A stretch of 64,000 bases of DNA, taken from CBDBDZ01 sp965204215. Lineage in GTDB: Bacteria; Pseudomonadota; Gammaproteobacteria; Pseudomonadales; GM7GCV1. The stretch lies in contig CBDBDZ010000013.1 of NCBI GenBank assembly GCA_965204215.1, forward strand, positions 434,001 to 498,000, given 5' to 3'. The notes under the pieces are model-generated. The model had not been told where the DNA came from and ran no database searches. It saw only the letters and a list, made by a program, of their open reading frames with translations. Of this stretch, positions 1-8,973 are shown one piece after another; within the stretch, counting starts at the first letter, position 1; each line of letters opens with the position of its first letter. Both the position numbers and the translations under genes were made by a program.

Positions 1-2
1 CT

Positions 3-344
3 AATAATGCATCCAGGTTGATAGAAATGCGTATTACTCTGCCGCCATTAAAAGTAGGGCAATGGTATGTGGGAGAGTCGGTTTGGGTTGGGCTTGCCAA
101 TAGCCAGGTTGAGCAATTGACAACCATACCGCGCGATGCATTAATTTTAAGAGAAGAGCAATCTTATGTATTTGTTGTTGATAGCAGTGAAAAAGAGATA
201 AAAGCTAAAAAAGTAGAAGTTGATATTGTAACGGGGGAAGGTTCTATGTTGGGCATTAAAGGACAATTAAACCCCGGAGATAGTGTGATTATCTATGGAG
301 CAGAAACCTTGAAAGATGGACAAAAAATAAATATTTCAACTTAA
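3..344 (+). CDS. RND efflux periplasmic adaptor (membrane fusion protein), C-terminal part
   Basis: This is the last ~113 residues of a protein whose start lies before the window; the frame is open back to base 3. The remaining part contains the IPRDALILREEQSYVFVVD segment, typical of the C-terminal beta-barrel and membrane-proximal domain of HlyD/AcrA-type adaptors. It ends in a second small beta module (GQLNPGDSVIIYGAETLKDG). Such adaptors link an inner-membrane RND pump to an outer-membrane channel in the periplasm. The pump gene would be expected nearby, but the downstream genes (DUF6249, sigma factor) are unrelated, so any pump partner lies upstream outside the window. Family assignment is good; substrate cannot be inferred. 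Confidence 0.7.
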   Translation, partial: NNASRLIEMRITLPPLKVGQWYVGESVWVGLANSQVEQLTTIPRDALILREEQSYVFVVDSSEKEIKAKKVEVDIVTGEGSMLGIKGQLNPGDSVIIYGAETLKDGQKINIST

Positions 345-420
345 ATCGTCTCTCTGCATCCAATTGCGTTAAGGTTGCATCTTATCGGTACAACATAACT
401 TACACTTTGGAGTATTTACC

Positions 421-1134
421 ATGAAATCGTATAAGACTATCTTATCAGTGCTTGCTTTTGCTAGCTTGACTGTATTGGCTTTAATGCCAGTCTTGGCGCA
501 AGTTGAAGAGTATCAAGCCAGTGAAGAGCGTGTCAATATTATCAAAATTAAAAATAAAGACGGGGAAACTGTCGAATTTAATATTAATGGCAAAGATATA
601 TTAGGTGGTTTGGATTTACCTGAAAATCTTGAAGGCTTTCTCAATAAACAATTTAATAAAGTTATCAATAAAATTGATTTTTCTGAAGAAGAAAAGCAGC
701 GTATTCTTGATAAATTAGAAGAAGGTATTGAAATAGAAATTGATCATAACGATAGTAACCATTATTCAGGAACTGACGATAGGGGCATTGATATTGGTGA
801 ATTTATTTTAGGTATAGTAGCCATTAGCTTTTCATTGGGAATGCCTGTTATTATTGTGGCATTGACATTGTATTATGCTGCAAAAAAACGCAAACAAAAA
901 CATGAGCTAATTGAGAAAATGATAGAAAGTGGTCAGCCGCTGTCCGAAGAGATTCTAAAAAGTATTGAAGTTAAAAAGAACACCCCTTTAGAGTCTGGTT
1001 TAACCTCTATAGGTATAGGTATTGCATTGATAGTATTTCTTGGGTTAACAGCTGGTTGGGCGGTTGGCGCAGTAGGTTTAATACCATTATTTATAGGCAT
1101 AGCACGTATTGTCAGCTGGAAAATGGAAACTTAG
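421..1134 (+). CDS. DUF6249-type membrane protein with signal peptide
   Basis: A 237-residue protein. It begins with a Sec-type signal (hydrophobic stretch ending in a VLA-QVEE cleavage-like site), followed by an acidic soluble region of about 95 residues. A membrane helix (about 126-150), a short cytoplasmic KKRKQKHELIEKMIESGQPL segment and a glycine-rich hydrophobic pair (about 192-230) follow. The helix-basic-LIEKMIESG-helix layout is that of the DUF6249 family, which often sits beside ECF sigma factors. An SD-like GGAG lies 8 bases before the ATG. A sigma-factor gene follows after 25 bases, so the two are probably co-transcribed. Function is unknown; a role in the sigma-factor circuit is inferred from context only. 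Confidence 0.7.
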   Translation: MKSYKTILSVLAFASLTVLALMPVLAQVEEYQASEERVNIIKIKNKDGETVEFNINGKDILGGLDLPENLEGFLNKQFNKVINKIDFSEEEKQRILDKLEEGIEIEIDHNDSNHYSGTDDRGIDIGEFILGIVAISFSLGMPVIIVALTLYYAAKKRKQKHELIEKMIESGQPLSEEILKSIEVKKNTPLESGLTSIGIGIALIVFLGLTAGWAVGAVGLIPLFIGIARIVSWKMET

Positions 1135-1159
1135 TTACGCTTAAACTATAGAAACAGAC

Positions 1160-1708
1160 GTGCTGGATGATAACAATTTGATAGCCAGAGTGGTTGTTAA
1201 TAATGATCATCTGGCTTTCACACATTTAGTCAAACGCTATCAAGCTCAGTTGCGCTATTCCGTATTGCAATTGAATGGTTGGAATGAGATTTTAGCAGAT
1301 GATATTGTGCAAGAAACCTTTATCAGTTGTTTTCGTTCATTAAAATCCTTTAAAGGTAATTCCAAACTTTCCACCTGGTTGTACACCATTGCTTACAATC
1401 ACCTTCAACAGTACTATCGCAAGCAGTCTGGAAACCCCGCCGATGTTGAAAAAAGTGAACCTATTGTCGAGGATAAACCCTCTAATGAATGCGCTGATAG
1501 TCAATTAATTGAAAATACTCTTCATCAAAAAGTCGCGAAGATTATTGCAAATTTATCTGTTGAGCAGCGAGCCGTATTACATCTGCATTTACATAGAGAG
1601 TATAATCAACGAGAAATTTCAACCATGCTAAATATGCCGCTAGGAACAATAAAGTCGCATATTAGTAGAGGTAAAAAATATATACGTGAGCATTTAACCA
1701 AGTTATAG
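1160..1708 (+). CDS. ECF-type RNA polymerase sigma factor
   Basis: A 182-residue sigma-70 family protein with only regions 2 and 4. Region 2 is at about 18-90 (FTHLVKRYQ, ADDIVQETFISCFRSL and the promoter-melting STWLYTIAYNHLQQYYRK). Region 4 is at about 127-178 (SVEQRAVLHLHLHREYNQ, then the helix-turn-helix MLNMPLGTIKSHISRGK). The start taken is GTG at 1160; no strong ribosome site is visible, so a slightly internal start is possible. It lies between a DUF6249 membrane protein and a small membrane protein, an arrangement typical of an ECF sigma factor with membrane-bound partners. The target regulon cannot be seen. Confidence 0.88.
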   Translation: MLDDNNLIARVVVNNDHLAFTHLVKRYQAQLRYSVLQLNGWNEILADDIVQETFISCFRSLKSFKGNSKLSTWLYTIAYNHLQQYYRKQSGNPADVEKSEPIVEDKPSNECADSQLIENTLHQKVAKIIANLSVEQRAVLHLHLHREYNQREISTMLNMPLGTIKSHISRGKKYIREHLTKL

Positions 1709-1710
1709 AT

Positions 1711-2034
1711 ATGAATACAGCCAATTCATCTGATAGACATATTGATCAACTATTTGCACAGCTTCGGGATACCGAACCTGATGTTAATGATACAGCACTA
1801 ACCGATTCCATCATTTCAAGTATCGTAACACAGCAAAGGTGTCAATCAAAAAAACTTAAATTCATTTATTCTGCACTACTTACTTTACTATTAATTTTTA
1901 TTGCTGTTCTTTTTCCTTGGTCAGTATTATTATCACTACAAACCATTACTATTAATACCTATAGTGTGATTAGTGTTTTTGCTGCGCTATCGTCTTTAGC
2001 CTATTATTGTTGGTTATCTGTTGAAGGCGCGTAG
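1711..2034 (+). CDS. Small membrane protein following the sigma factor (putative anti-sigma partner)
   Basis: A 107-residue protein starting 2 bases after the sigma-factor stop. It has a soluble acidic N-terminal half (DRHIDQLFAQLRDTEPDVND) and two hydrophobic helices at about 52-72 and 80-103. The design (short cytoplasmic domain plus membrane anchor, immediately downstream of an ECF sigma gene) fits an anti-sigma factor. No zinc-binding HxxxCxxC anti-sigma motif is present, so the role is inferred from position. Its 3' end overlaps the next gene by 14 bases. Confidence 0.6.
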   Translation: MNTANSSDRHIDQLFAQLRDTEPDVNDTALTDSIISSIVTQQRCQSKKLKFIYSALLTLLLIFIAVLFPWSVLLSLQTITINTYSVISVFAALSSLAYYCWLSVEGA

Positions 2035-2782
2035 TGCATTGATAACAGCTGGTGCCAGTGGTATTGGAGCAGCTATTGCCGAATCATTTATACAGTCAGG
2101 ACACAATGTGCATGTTGCGGATGTTGATTCGAAAATGCTGGATGCGTTTACTAAAAAATTCCCTCAAACCAGTAGCAGTGTTTGCGATGTAGCGGTTGAG
2201 ACGCAAGTCAAAGATGTTGTTGAGAGCCATATTAAGCAATTTGTCAGTATAGATGTATTGGTAAACTGCACAGGAATTGCCGGACCAACGGCTTCGATTG
2301 AAGATATTGATACCGAAGACTGGAAGCGCTGCTTGGATGTTAATTTGAATGCCATGTTTTATTTTTGCAAAGCGGTACTTCCATCAATGAAGCTGCAAAA
2401 AAGTGGCAGTATTGTGAATATTTCATCTACAGCAGGCTGGCATGGGTACCCTTATCGTTCACCTTATTGCACGTCAAAGTGGGGAGTAATTGGGTTGACC
2501 AAATCTGTTGCAATGGAAGTGGGTCAGTATAATATTCGCTCCAATTGTATATGTCCAGGCAGTATTGAAGGTGAACGAATGGATAGAGTGATTCGTGCTG
2601 AAGCGATTCAAAAAAACATCAGTGAAGAAGCCATAAGAGCGCGCTACACCAATAGTAATTCCATGCGAACATTTATCAACGCTAGCGATATAGCCGATAT
2701 GGCGGTTTTTCTAAGTTCGCCCCAAGCATCAAAAGTTACAGGTCAAATTATGAATGTAGATGGTCATTTAGAGGCTTACTAA
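2021..2782 (+). CDS. SDR-family oxidoreductase
   Basis: A classical short-chain dehydrogenase/reductase of 253 residues. It has the nucleotide-binding TAGASGIGA motif (about 10-18), NCTG in place of the usual NNAG (82-85), the catalytic Ser near 135-136 (NISSTAGW) and YxxxK at Tyr149/Lys153 (YCTSK). The C-terminal FLSSPQASKVTGQIMNVDG segment is also typical. It would oxidise or reduce an alcohol/carbonyl substrate with NAD(P)(H); the substrate is not predictable. The TTG start at 2021 overlaps the preceding gene by 14 bases, implying translational coupling. It is separated from sdhC by about 190 bases with a new promoter, so it is not part of the TCA operon. Confidence 0.85.
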   Translation: MKARSALITAGASGIGAAIAESFIQSGHNVHVADVDSKMLDAFTKKFPQTSSSVCDVAVETQVKDVVESHIKQFVSIDVLVNCTGIAGPTASIEDIDTEDWKRCLDVNLNAMFYFCKAVLPSMKLQKSGSIVNISSTAGWHGYPYRSPYCTSKWGVIGLTKSVAMEVGQYNIRSNCICPGSIEGERMDRVIRAEAIQKNISEEAIRARYTNSNSMRTFINASDIADMAVFLSSPQASKVTGQIMNVDGHLEAY

Positions 2783-2902
2783 AGGAGATTGAGGTGAAAG
2801 AATGCTACTTTTCCTGATTTGAGTTTAACGAGAAGCGTTTTTAATGTATGGATGCAATGTCTTAAATGACATGGTTAATGCCGTAGAATGCGCTTAACAA
2901 AA

Positions 2903-2931
2903 TTGTTTTAAAACGGGTTTGGCTTTATAAT
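2903..2931 (+). promoter_or_regulatory. Predicted sigma-70 promoter of the sdh-suc operon
   Basis: TTGTTT (2903-2908) and a perfect TATAAT (2926-2931) are separated by 17 bases. They lie about 40 bases before the TTG start of sdhC in a 187-base gap. This is the only good promoter seen before a co-directional series of nine TCA-cycle genes. Confidence 0.6.
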
Positions 2932-2969
2932 TCTGACACTTTTGTTAATCACTCTTTAAGAGGAGACTC

Positions 2970-3356
2970 TTGAAATCTAAAAGACCAGTTAATTTAGAAC
3001 TCTCCACTGTCAGCTTTCCCATCACGGCGATAATATCTATCACGCATCGAGTGTCAGGCATTATTTTGTTTTTTGTTGTGGCTATTGCGTTATGGGTCTT
3101 GCAACTTAGTTTGTCATCAGAGCAAGGCTTCAATCGAGTTGTCAGCTTTTTTCAAATAGGCTGGATTAAACTGATGGTTTGGCTAATGTTAACGGCGTTA
3201 ATATACCACACCATTGCAGGCTTTCGACATTTAATTATGGATATGGGAATTGGTGAATCGCTGGAAGGCGGTAAGTTAGGGGCGAAAATTGTGATAGGAC
3301 TTGCTATTATTTTTAGTCTGGATGTTGCGTACTGGCTGGAGATATGGATATGGTAA
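2970..3356 (+). CDS. sdhC: Succinate dehydrogenase cytochrome b556 subunit
   Basis: A 128-residue membrane anchor of complex II. It has the SITHRVSGIILF signature near 24-35, three hydrophobic helices, and the YHTIAGFRHLIMDMG segment that carries a haem-ligand histidine in the family. Together with SdhD it anchors SdhAB in the inner membrane and forms the ubiquinone site and haem b pocket. The start is TTG at 2970, supported by a strong GAGGAG ribosome site four bases upstream. The stop overlaps the start of sdhD. First gene of the sdhCDAB-suc operon. Confidence 0.95.
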   Translation: MKSKRPVNLELSTVSFPITAIISITHRVSGIILFFVVAIALWVLQLSLSSEQGFNRVVSFFQIGWIKLMVWLMLTALIYHTIAGFRHLIMDMGIGESLEGGKLGAKIVIGLAIIFSLDVAYWLEIWIW

Positions 3357-3715
3357 ACAGTGTTTCAAGTTTAGGTCATAATGGTGTTTACGACTGGGTA
3401 ATACAGCGAATATCTGCCGTTGTTATAGCAGCCTATGTATTTTTTATGATTGGGTACTTTATTGCAAACCCCGATTTGCAATATGAGCAATGGAAAGGTC
3501 TACACGCCACGCTGTGTATGCGAATATTTAATTTAATTACCTTATTGAGTTTCATTGCACACGCCTGGATAGGTTTGTGGGCAATATTAACCGACTATGT
3601 AACAACAAGGATGATGGGTGCAATGGGTACTGTTTTACGAATTTTTTTGCAACTGGCTATGATTGGCGCATTAATAGTAATGCTGCTTATTGGCATTGAT
3701 ATTTTTTGGAGTTAA
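3344..3715 (+). CDS. sdhD: Succinate dehydrogenase hydrophobic anchor subunit
   Basis: A 123-residue protein with three transmembrane helices and the conserved HAWIGLWAILTDYV motif of the second helix, which contributes to haem and quinone binding. VYDWVIQRISAVVIAAY is the usual N-terminal helix. It overlaps sdhC by 13 bases; an internal ATG at 3350 is an alternative start. It pairs with SdhC to hold the SdhAB dimer at the inner membrane. Confidence 0.94.
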   Translation: MDMVNSVSSLGHNGVYDWVIQRISAVVIAAYVFFMIGYFIANPDLQYEQWKGLHATLCMRIFNLITLLSFIAHAWIGLWAILTDYVTTRMMGAMGTVLRIFLQLAMIGALIVMLLIGIDIFWS

Positions 3716-3719
3716 TCAT

Positions 3720-5492
3720 ATGAAAACGGTGTCATTTGATGGTGTAATCATTGGTGGCGGAGGCGCAGGTATGCGTGCGGCCTTGCAGTTAGCTCAATCG
3801 GGCTATAAGACAGCCGTTATTTCCAAAGTTTTTCCTACCCGTTCTCACACTGTTTCAGCGCAAGGTGGTATTACCTGTGCTATTGCCAGTGCAGACCCCA
3901 ATGACGATTGGCGTTGGCATATGTACGATACAGTTAAAGGTGCCGATTATATCGGCGACCAGGATGCTATTGAATACATGTGCATGGAAGGGCCCAAAGC
4001 CGTTTTTGAACTGGAGCATATGGGATTACCATTTTCACGCTTTGACAATGGCCGTATTTATCAACGACCCTTTGGCGGGCAATCGAAAGCATTTGGTGAA
4101 GGTGGTCAAGCGGCGCGAACCTGTGCGGCGGAAGATAGAACAGGACATGCCCTGTTACACACACTTTATCAAAACAATGTTAAAAACCATACTACCTTTT
4201 TAAACGAATGGTATGCCATTGACATTGTCAAGAATCAAGATGGCGTTGTAGTTGGCGTTACTGCTATTGAAATTGAGACAGGTGAAGTGGTCTTTATTCG
4301 CTCCAAGGCGACCGTTTTTGCAACAGGTGGTGCAGGTAGAATTTATGCTTCAACCACCAATGCGCATATCAATACTGGCGACGGTGTTGGCATGGCGCTT
4401 CGAGCAGGTGTGCCAGTTCAGGATATGGAAATGTGGCAATTTCACCCAACAGGTATTTATGGAGCAGGAGTGTTAGTTACAGAGGGCTGTCGCGGCGAAG
4501 GAGGTTATTTAATTAATAAAGATGGTGAACGGTTTATGGAGCGTTACGCACCTAATGTGAAAGACCTTGCTAGTCGTGATGTGGTGGCCAGAGCAATGGC
4601 AACTGAAATACGCGAAGGTCGCGGTTTTGGTGAAGACGGTAGTTACCTCAAGTTAAAACTTGATCATTTAGGTGAAGAAGTGCTAAACGCCAGATTACCA
4701 GGTATTCAGGAATTATCAAAAACCTTTGCCCATGTCGATCCAACCAAAGAACCTATTCCTGTAGTGCCAACCTGTCATTATATGATGGGTGGAATCCCTA
4801 CCAATATTCACGGTCAAGCGATTACTCAGGATGACAGTGGTAATGACCAAATCATTCCTGGACTATTTGCCTGTGGAGAGATTGCTTGTGTTTCTGTTCA
4901 TGGCGCCAATCGTTTGGGTGGCAATTCGCTGCTCGATTTGGTTGTGTTCGGACGCGCATCCGGTTTATTTATTGAAAGAGCATTGCGCGAAGGCATTGAA
5001 GCCAGAGAACCCAGCGATGACGACATTCAAGAACAGGGAATGGGTCGGCTCAATAAACTGGAGTCGGAGTCTACGATATCGGGTGAAAATCCGGCCGCAT
5101 TTAGAGCTGAATTGCAATCGGTTATGTCTCGTTGTTTTGGTATTTTCCGCAACAGCGACGACATGGAAGAAGGCATCAAACTGCTTGATGAAATGAGTGA
5201 ACGTGTCGACAATATCGCTCTGACCGATGATACTAAAGCCTTTAACACCGCTCGAATTGAAGCTTTGGAAGTACAAAATTTATTTGAAGTGGCAGAAGCT
5301 ACAGGTCGAGCAGCCATTGTACGTACTGAATCTCGTGGAGCGCACTCGCATGAAAACTACCCTGACCGCGATGATGAAAACTGGATTTGCCATTCAATGT
5401 ATTACAAAGAAGAAAAACGGGTTGGCAGGCGAGAGGTGAATATGCAGCCCACCACTGTCGAGACATTCCAACCCAAAGCCCGTGTCTATTAA
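3720..5492 (+). CDS. sdhA: Succinate dehydrogenase flavoprotein subunit
   Basis: A 590-residue catalytic subunit oxidising succinate to fumarate. It has the FAD Rossmann motif IIGGGGAGMRAAL at the N-terminus, the covalent-flavin histidine in TRSHTVSAQGGI, the substrate loop HPTGIYGAG and the catalytic arginine region ASRDVVARAM. The C-terminal helical domain includes TESRGAHSHENYPDRDDENW. An open frame runs back to 3690, but the ATG at 3720 is preferred: it has GGAG 8 bases upstream, starts just after the sdhD stop and matches normal family length. Confidence 0.97.
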   Translation: MKTVSFDGVIIGGGGAGMRAALQLAQSGYKTAVISKVFPTRSHTVSAQGGITCAIASADPNDDWRWHMYDTVKGADYIGDQDAIEYMCMEGPKAVFELEHMGLPFSRFDNGRIYQRPFGGQSKAFGEGGQAARTCAAEDRTGHALLHTLYQNNVKNHTTFLNEWYAIDIVKNQDGVVVGVTAIEIETGEVVFIRSKATVFATGGAGRIYASTTNAHINTGDGVGMALRAGVPVQDMEMWQFHPTGIYGAGVLVTEGCRGEGGYLINKDGERFMERYAPNVKDLASRDVVARAMATEIREGRGFGEDGSYLKLKLDHLGEEVLNARLPGIQELSKTFAHVDPTKEPIPVVPTCHYMMGGIPTNIHGQAITQDDSGNDQIIPGLFACGEIACVSVHGANRLGGNSLLDLVVFGRASGLFIERALREGIEAREPSDDDIQEQGMGRLNKLESESTISGENPAAFRAELQSVMSRCFGIFRNSDDMEEGIKLLDEMSERVDNIALTDDTKAFNTARIEALEVQNLFEVAEATGRAAIVRTESRGAHSHENYPDRDDENWICHSMYYKEEKRVGRREVNMQPTTVETFQPKARVY

Positions 5493-5504
5493 GAGGTACT
5501 TAAA

Positions 5505-6209
5505 GTGTTAACTGTAAGCGTATATCGTTATAACCCAGAAAAAGATGACGCCCCTTACATGGAAGATTTTCAATTTGATACTGGGGGTAAAGACTTAATG
5601 GTATTAGATGTATTAGAACGTTTAAAAGCATCTGAAGCCTCACTGGTTTTCCGTCGCTCGTGTCGTGAAGGTGTATGCGGTTCAGATGGCATGAATATGA
5701 ACGGTAAAAATGGACTTGCCTGTGTTACCCCCTTATCGCAAGTGGTTAAGAAAAACAAGTTAGTGCTAAGACCATTGCCGGGGCTGCCTGTGATTCGGGA
5801 TTTAGTTGTAGATATGGCACAGTTTTACGAGCAATATGAAAAGATTCAGCCCTATTTAATTAACGACAACCCAACTACGGGTATTGAGCGCTTGCAATCA
5901 CCCGAAGAGCGCTCAAAACTGGATGGTTTATACGAGTGTATCCTTTGTGCTTGTTGTTCAACCAGTTGCCCATCATTTTGGTGGAACCCTGATAAATTTA
6001 TCGGTCCTGCGGGGTTGTTGCAGTCATATCGGTTTTTAGTTGACAGCAGAGATACTGCAACCGAAGAGCGTTTAGCGAATTTACAAGATCCTTTTAGTGT
6101 ATTCCGTTGTCACGGCATACAAAACTGTGTCAATGTTTGTCCTAAAGGGCTGAACCCCACTAAGGCGATAGGACATATTCGCTCTATGTTGCTCACACGA
6201 GCAGTATAG
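5505..6209 (+). CDS. sdhB: Succinate dehydrogenase iron-sulfur subunit
   Basis: A 234-residue electron-transfer subunit. The N-terminal ferredoxin fold has the [2Fe-2S] motif SCREGVCGSDGMNMNG. The C-terminal domain has ECILCACCSTSCPSFWW and CHGIQNCVNVCPKGLNPTKA for the [4Fe-4S] and [3Fe-4S] clusters. The start is GTG at 5505, with a GAGG ribosome site at a spacing of 8. It passes electrons from SdhA flavin to quinone at SdhCD. Confidence 0.97.
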   Translation: MLTVSVYRYNPEKDDAPYMEDFQFDTGGKDLMVLDVLERLKASEASLVFRRSCREGVCGSDGMNMNGKNGLACVTPLSQVVKKNKLVLRPLPGLPVIRDLVVDMAQFYEQYEKIQPYLINDNPTTGIERLQSPEERSKLDGLYECILCACCSTSCPSFWWNPDKFIGPAGLLQSYRFLVDSRDTATEERLANLQDPFSVFRCHGIQNCVNVCPKGLNPTKAIGHIRSMLLTRAV

Positions 6210-6238
6210 CGGATAATAGGAAGTTTTTTGATTTTATT

Positions 6239-8953
6239 ATGGAGCGTGACCAAGATGCATCGCAATTCATTTCAGCCGATAGCCTTAGATACCTGGAATT
6301 TGTAGAAACTCAATCACCTGTAACAACCAAAACGTCTGCAACACAAGCAACTTCCAGCTCGACACCTTCATTCACCAGTGATGTTCAGCATCTTGAACGC
6401 AACCAACTTAGCGTTACAGAATTAGTTGCTGCATATAGAACACATGGACACTTATTTGCCAAAATTGACCCTCTCAAATGCCTCAATGTATCATGTCCAG
6501 ACATTTTAACCTTGTCACATTACCGTTTAGGGGGAGTGGATGCCAATAAGGATATTCAAGCTGATCAAACCTATTTTGGTTTTGTCGAAGGTAAAGCTAA
6601 ACTGCATGAATTAGAGCGATTACTAAACCAAACCTACTGTGGTTCAGTTGGTTATGAAGTCATGCATATTACTGATGAAGATGAGCGTCAATGGTTGCTG
6701 GAATATATTGAGACACAACGTGGCAATCCCAATATTCCCAATAAAAGCAAGCGTACATTATTGCAACGAGTTGTCGCTGCAGAGAGTCTTGAAAAACATT
6801 TAGACACCAAATTTCCTGGTACTAAACGCTTTGGTTTGGAAGGCGGAGAAAGTTTAATTCCTTTGCTGGAAACGCTCATTCAACACTCTGCGGGTTTAGG
6901 TGCCAAGGAAATTGTCATGGGAATGCCGCACCGCGGCAGGCTTAACGTACTTATCAATATATTGGGCAAGTCACCAAAAGAGTTATTTGGTGAATTTGAA
7001 GGCAAGAAACTTTTTGGCACCACAGGTGATGTCAAATACCATCAAGGTTTTTCATCCAATTTAATGACTAGCAGGGGTGAACTGCATCTAGCCATGTCGT
7101 TTAACCCCTCGCATTTAGAGATAGTATCTCCTGTTGTCAACGGTTCGGTACGTGCGCGCCAGGAACGTAGGCGCGACAGTGAATGTGAACAAGTTGTTCC
7201 CATTTTAATGCATGGTGATGCTGCTTTTGCAGGGCAGGGTGTGGTTATGGAAAACTTCCAAATGTCGCAGACCAGAGCCTATAAAACTGGTGGTTCTATT
7301 CATGTGGTTATTAATAATCAAATTGGTTTTACCATTAGTCGTATTGAAGATGCGCGTTCAACGCGCTATTGCACAGAAGTGGCTAAAATGATCCAGGCCC
7401 CCATTTTTCATGTGAATGGGGACGACCCGGAAATGGTACAATTTGTGTCTAAGCTGGCAGTAGATTACCGCTACAAATTTAATAAAGACATAGTTGTTGA
7501 TTTAATTTGCTTCCGCCGTCGTGGTCATAACGAAACCGATGAGCCAGCAGCAACACAACCGTTGATGTACCAAGCTATCAAAAACCATCCTGGTACTTGT
7601 AATATTTACGCGCAAAAACTTATTGAGCAGGATGTACTCAGTCGCGATGATTTTAACAGTATGCGCAATGACTACCGCAGTTCACTGGAAACTCATGAAA
7701 CGGTTGTCAGTAGCTATGTTAAGGAATCGCAATCAATCAACCTGGTAGACTGGTCGCCCTATTTGGGACACAAAGCCAATATCAGTGTGGATACCCGAGT
7801 CGATTTACAACGCCTAAAATATTTAGGCAAGCAGATTAGTAGCATTCCTCAATACATAACACCGCAGCGTCAGGTTGCAAAAATTTATGATGACCGTTCC
7901 AAAATGGCAGGAGGCGGACTTGAAATTAACTGGGGTATGGCAGAATTACTGGCTTACGCTTCCATATTAGATGAAGGTAAGCCCATCCGCATGAGCGGGC
8001 AAGATTGTCAGCGCGGTACTTTTTCACACCGTCATTCTTTTGTTCACGATCAAAAAACGGGTGAGTGCTGGTTTTGTTTGTCAGCAATTGATACGCAAGC
8101 AGATTGCAACATTTACGACTCGTTGCTATCGGAAGAAGCTGTATTGGGTTTTGAATACGGCTATTCCGCTACCAGGCCAGACACTCTAGTAATATGGGAG
8201 GCACAGTTTGGAGATTTTGCTAACGGTGCACAGGTGGTGATTGATCAGTTTATTGCCAGTGCTGAACATAAATGGTCACGTTTAAGTGGCTTAACATTGC
8301 TATTACCTCACGGTTATGAAGGACAGGGACCTGAACATTCTTCTGCACGCCTGGAGCGCTACTTACAACTTTGTGCAGAAGATAATATAGCAGTGTGTTT
8401 GCCGACAACACCCAGTCAAATTTTTCACTTGTTACGCAGACAAATTGTCAGTCCGCTGCGTAGACCCTTAGTGGTAATGAGTCCCAAGTGGTTGCTGCGC
8501 CACAAATTAGCTGTTTCAACACTGGACGAGCTTAGCTCTGGTTCTTTCCAAAAAGTGATTGATGACAGGGTAGAGACAAACGGTATCAAGCGTGTAGTGC
8601 TGTGTGCCGGCAAAATGTACTATCATTTATTAGAAAAGCGTCTGGAAAATAATAACGCTAAAGTTGCACTGATTCGCATTGAAGAGCTATACCCCTTTCC
8701 TGCTAAAGAATTGGTTGAAATACTTAGCCGATATAAACAGGTTAAAAATGTTATATGGTGTCAGGAAGAACCAGTGAATCAAGGTGCATGGTACAATTGC
8801 AGACACCGAATTCAAAAAGCTATTGACCACGGGTTAAGTAACGCCAAATTGGAAGTATTTGCGCGCAAACCGTCATCTGCACCTGCTTGTGGTTATATGG
8901 CCACTCATTTAGAAGAACAAAATACATTGTTAGATGCAGCTTTTGAAATTTAA
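6239..8953 (+). CDS. sucA: 2-oxoglutarate dehydrogenase E1 component
   Basis: A 904-residue thiamine-diphosphate enzyme that decarboxylates 2-oxoglutarate and transfers succinyl to SucB. Visible motifs are MPHRGRLNVL, the TPP-binding GDAAFAGQGVVMEN followed by VINNQIGFT, FRRRGHNETDEP, and the C-terminal LLLPHGYEGQGPEHSSARLE. The N-terminus is odd: the usual WNSSxLSGxNxxYIEELYE segment is not recognisable and the protein is about 30 residues shorter than the E. coli enzyme (933). The ribosome site is weak (AGGAAG about 15 bases upstream). The gene follows sdhB by 29 bases in the same operon. Confidence 0.96.
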   Translation: MERDQDASQFISADSLRYLEFVETQSPVTTKTSATQATSSSTPSFTSDVQHLERNQLSVTELVAAYRTHGHLFAKIDPLKCLNVSCPDILTLSHYRLGGVDANKDIQADQTYFGFVEGKAKLHELERLLNQTYCGSVGYEVMHITDEDERQWLLEYIETQRGNPNIPNKSKRTLLQRVVAAESLEKHLDTKFPGTKRFGLEGGESLIPLLETLIQHSAGLGAKEIVMGMPHRGRLNVLINILGKSPKELFGEFEGKKLFGTTGDVKYHQGFSSNLMTSRGELHLAMSFNPSHLEIVSPVVNGSVRARQERRRDSECEQVVPILMHGDAAFAGQGVVMENFQMSQTRAYKTGGSIHVVINNQIGFTISRIEDARSTRYCTEVAKMIQAPIFHVNGDDPEMVQFVSKLAVDYRYKFNKDIVVDLICFRRRGHNETDEPAATQPLMYQAIKNHPGTCNIYAQKLIEQDVLSRDDFNSMRNDYRSSLETHETVVSSYVKESQSINLVDWSPYLGHKANISVDTRVDLQRLKYLGKQISSIPQYITPQRQVAKIYDDRSKMAGGGLEINWGMAELLAYASILDEGKPIRMSGQDCQRGTFSHRHSFVHDQKTGECWFCLSAIDTQADCNIYDSLLSEEAVLGFEYGYSATRPDTLVIWEAQFGDFANGAQVVIDQFIASAEHKWSRLSGLTLLLPHGYEGQGPEHSSARLERYLQLCAEDNIAVCLPTTPSQIFHLLRRQIVSPLRRPLVVMSPKWLLRHKLAVSTLDELSSGSFQKVIDDRVETNGIKRVVLCAGKMYYHLLEKRLENNNAKVALIRIEELYPFPAKELVEILSRYKQVKNVIWCQEEPVNQGAWYNCRHRIQKAIDHGLSNAKLEVFARKPSSAPACGYMATHLEEQNTLLDAAFEI

Positions 8954-8973
8954 CTTTGAGATAATAGATTGAT

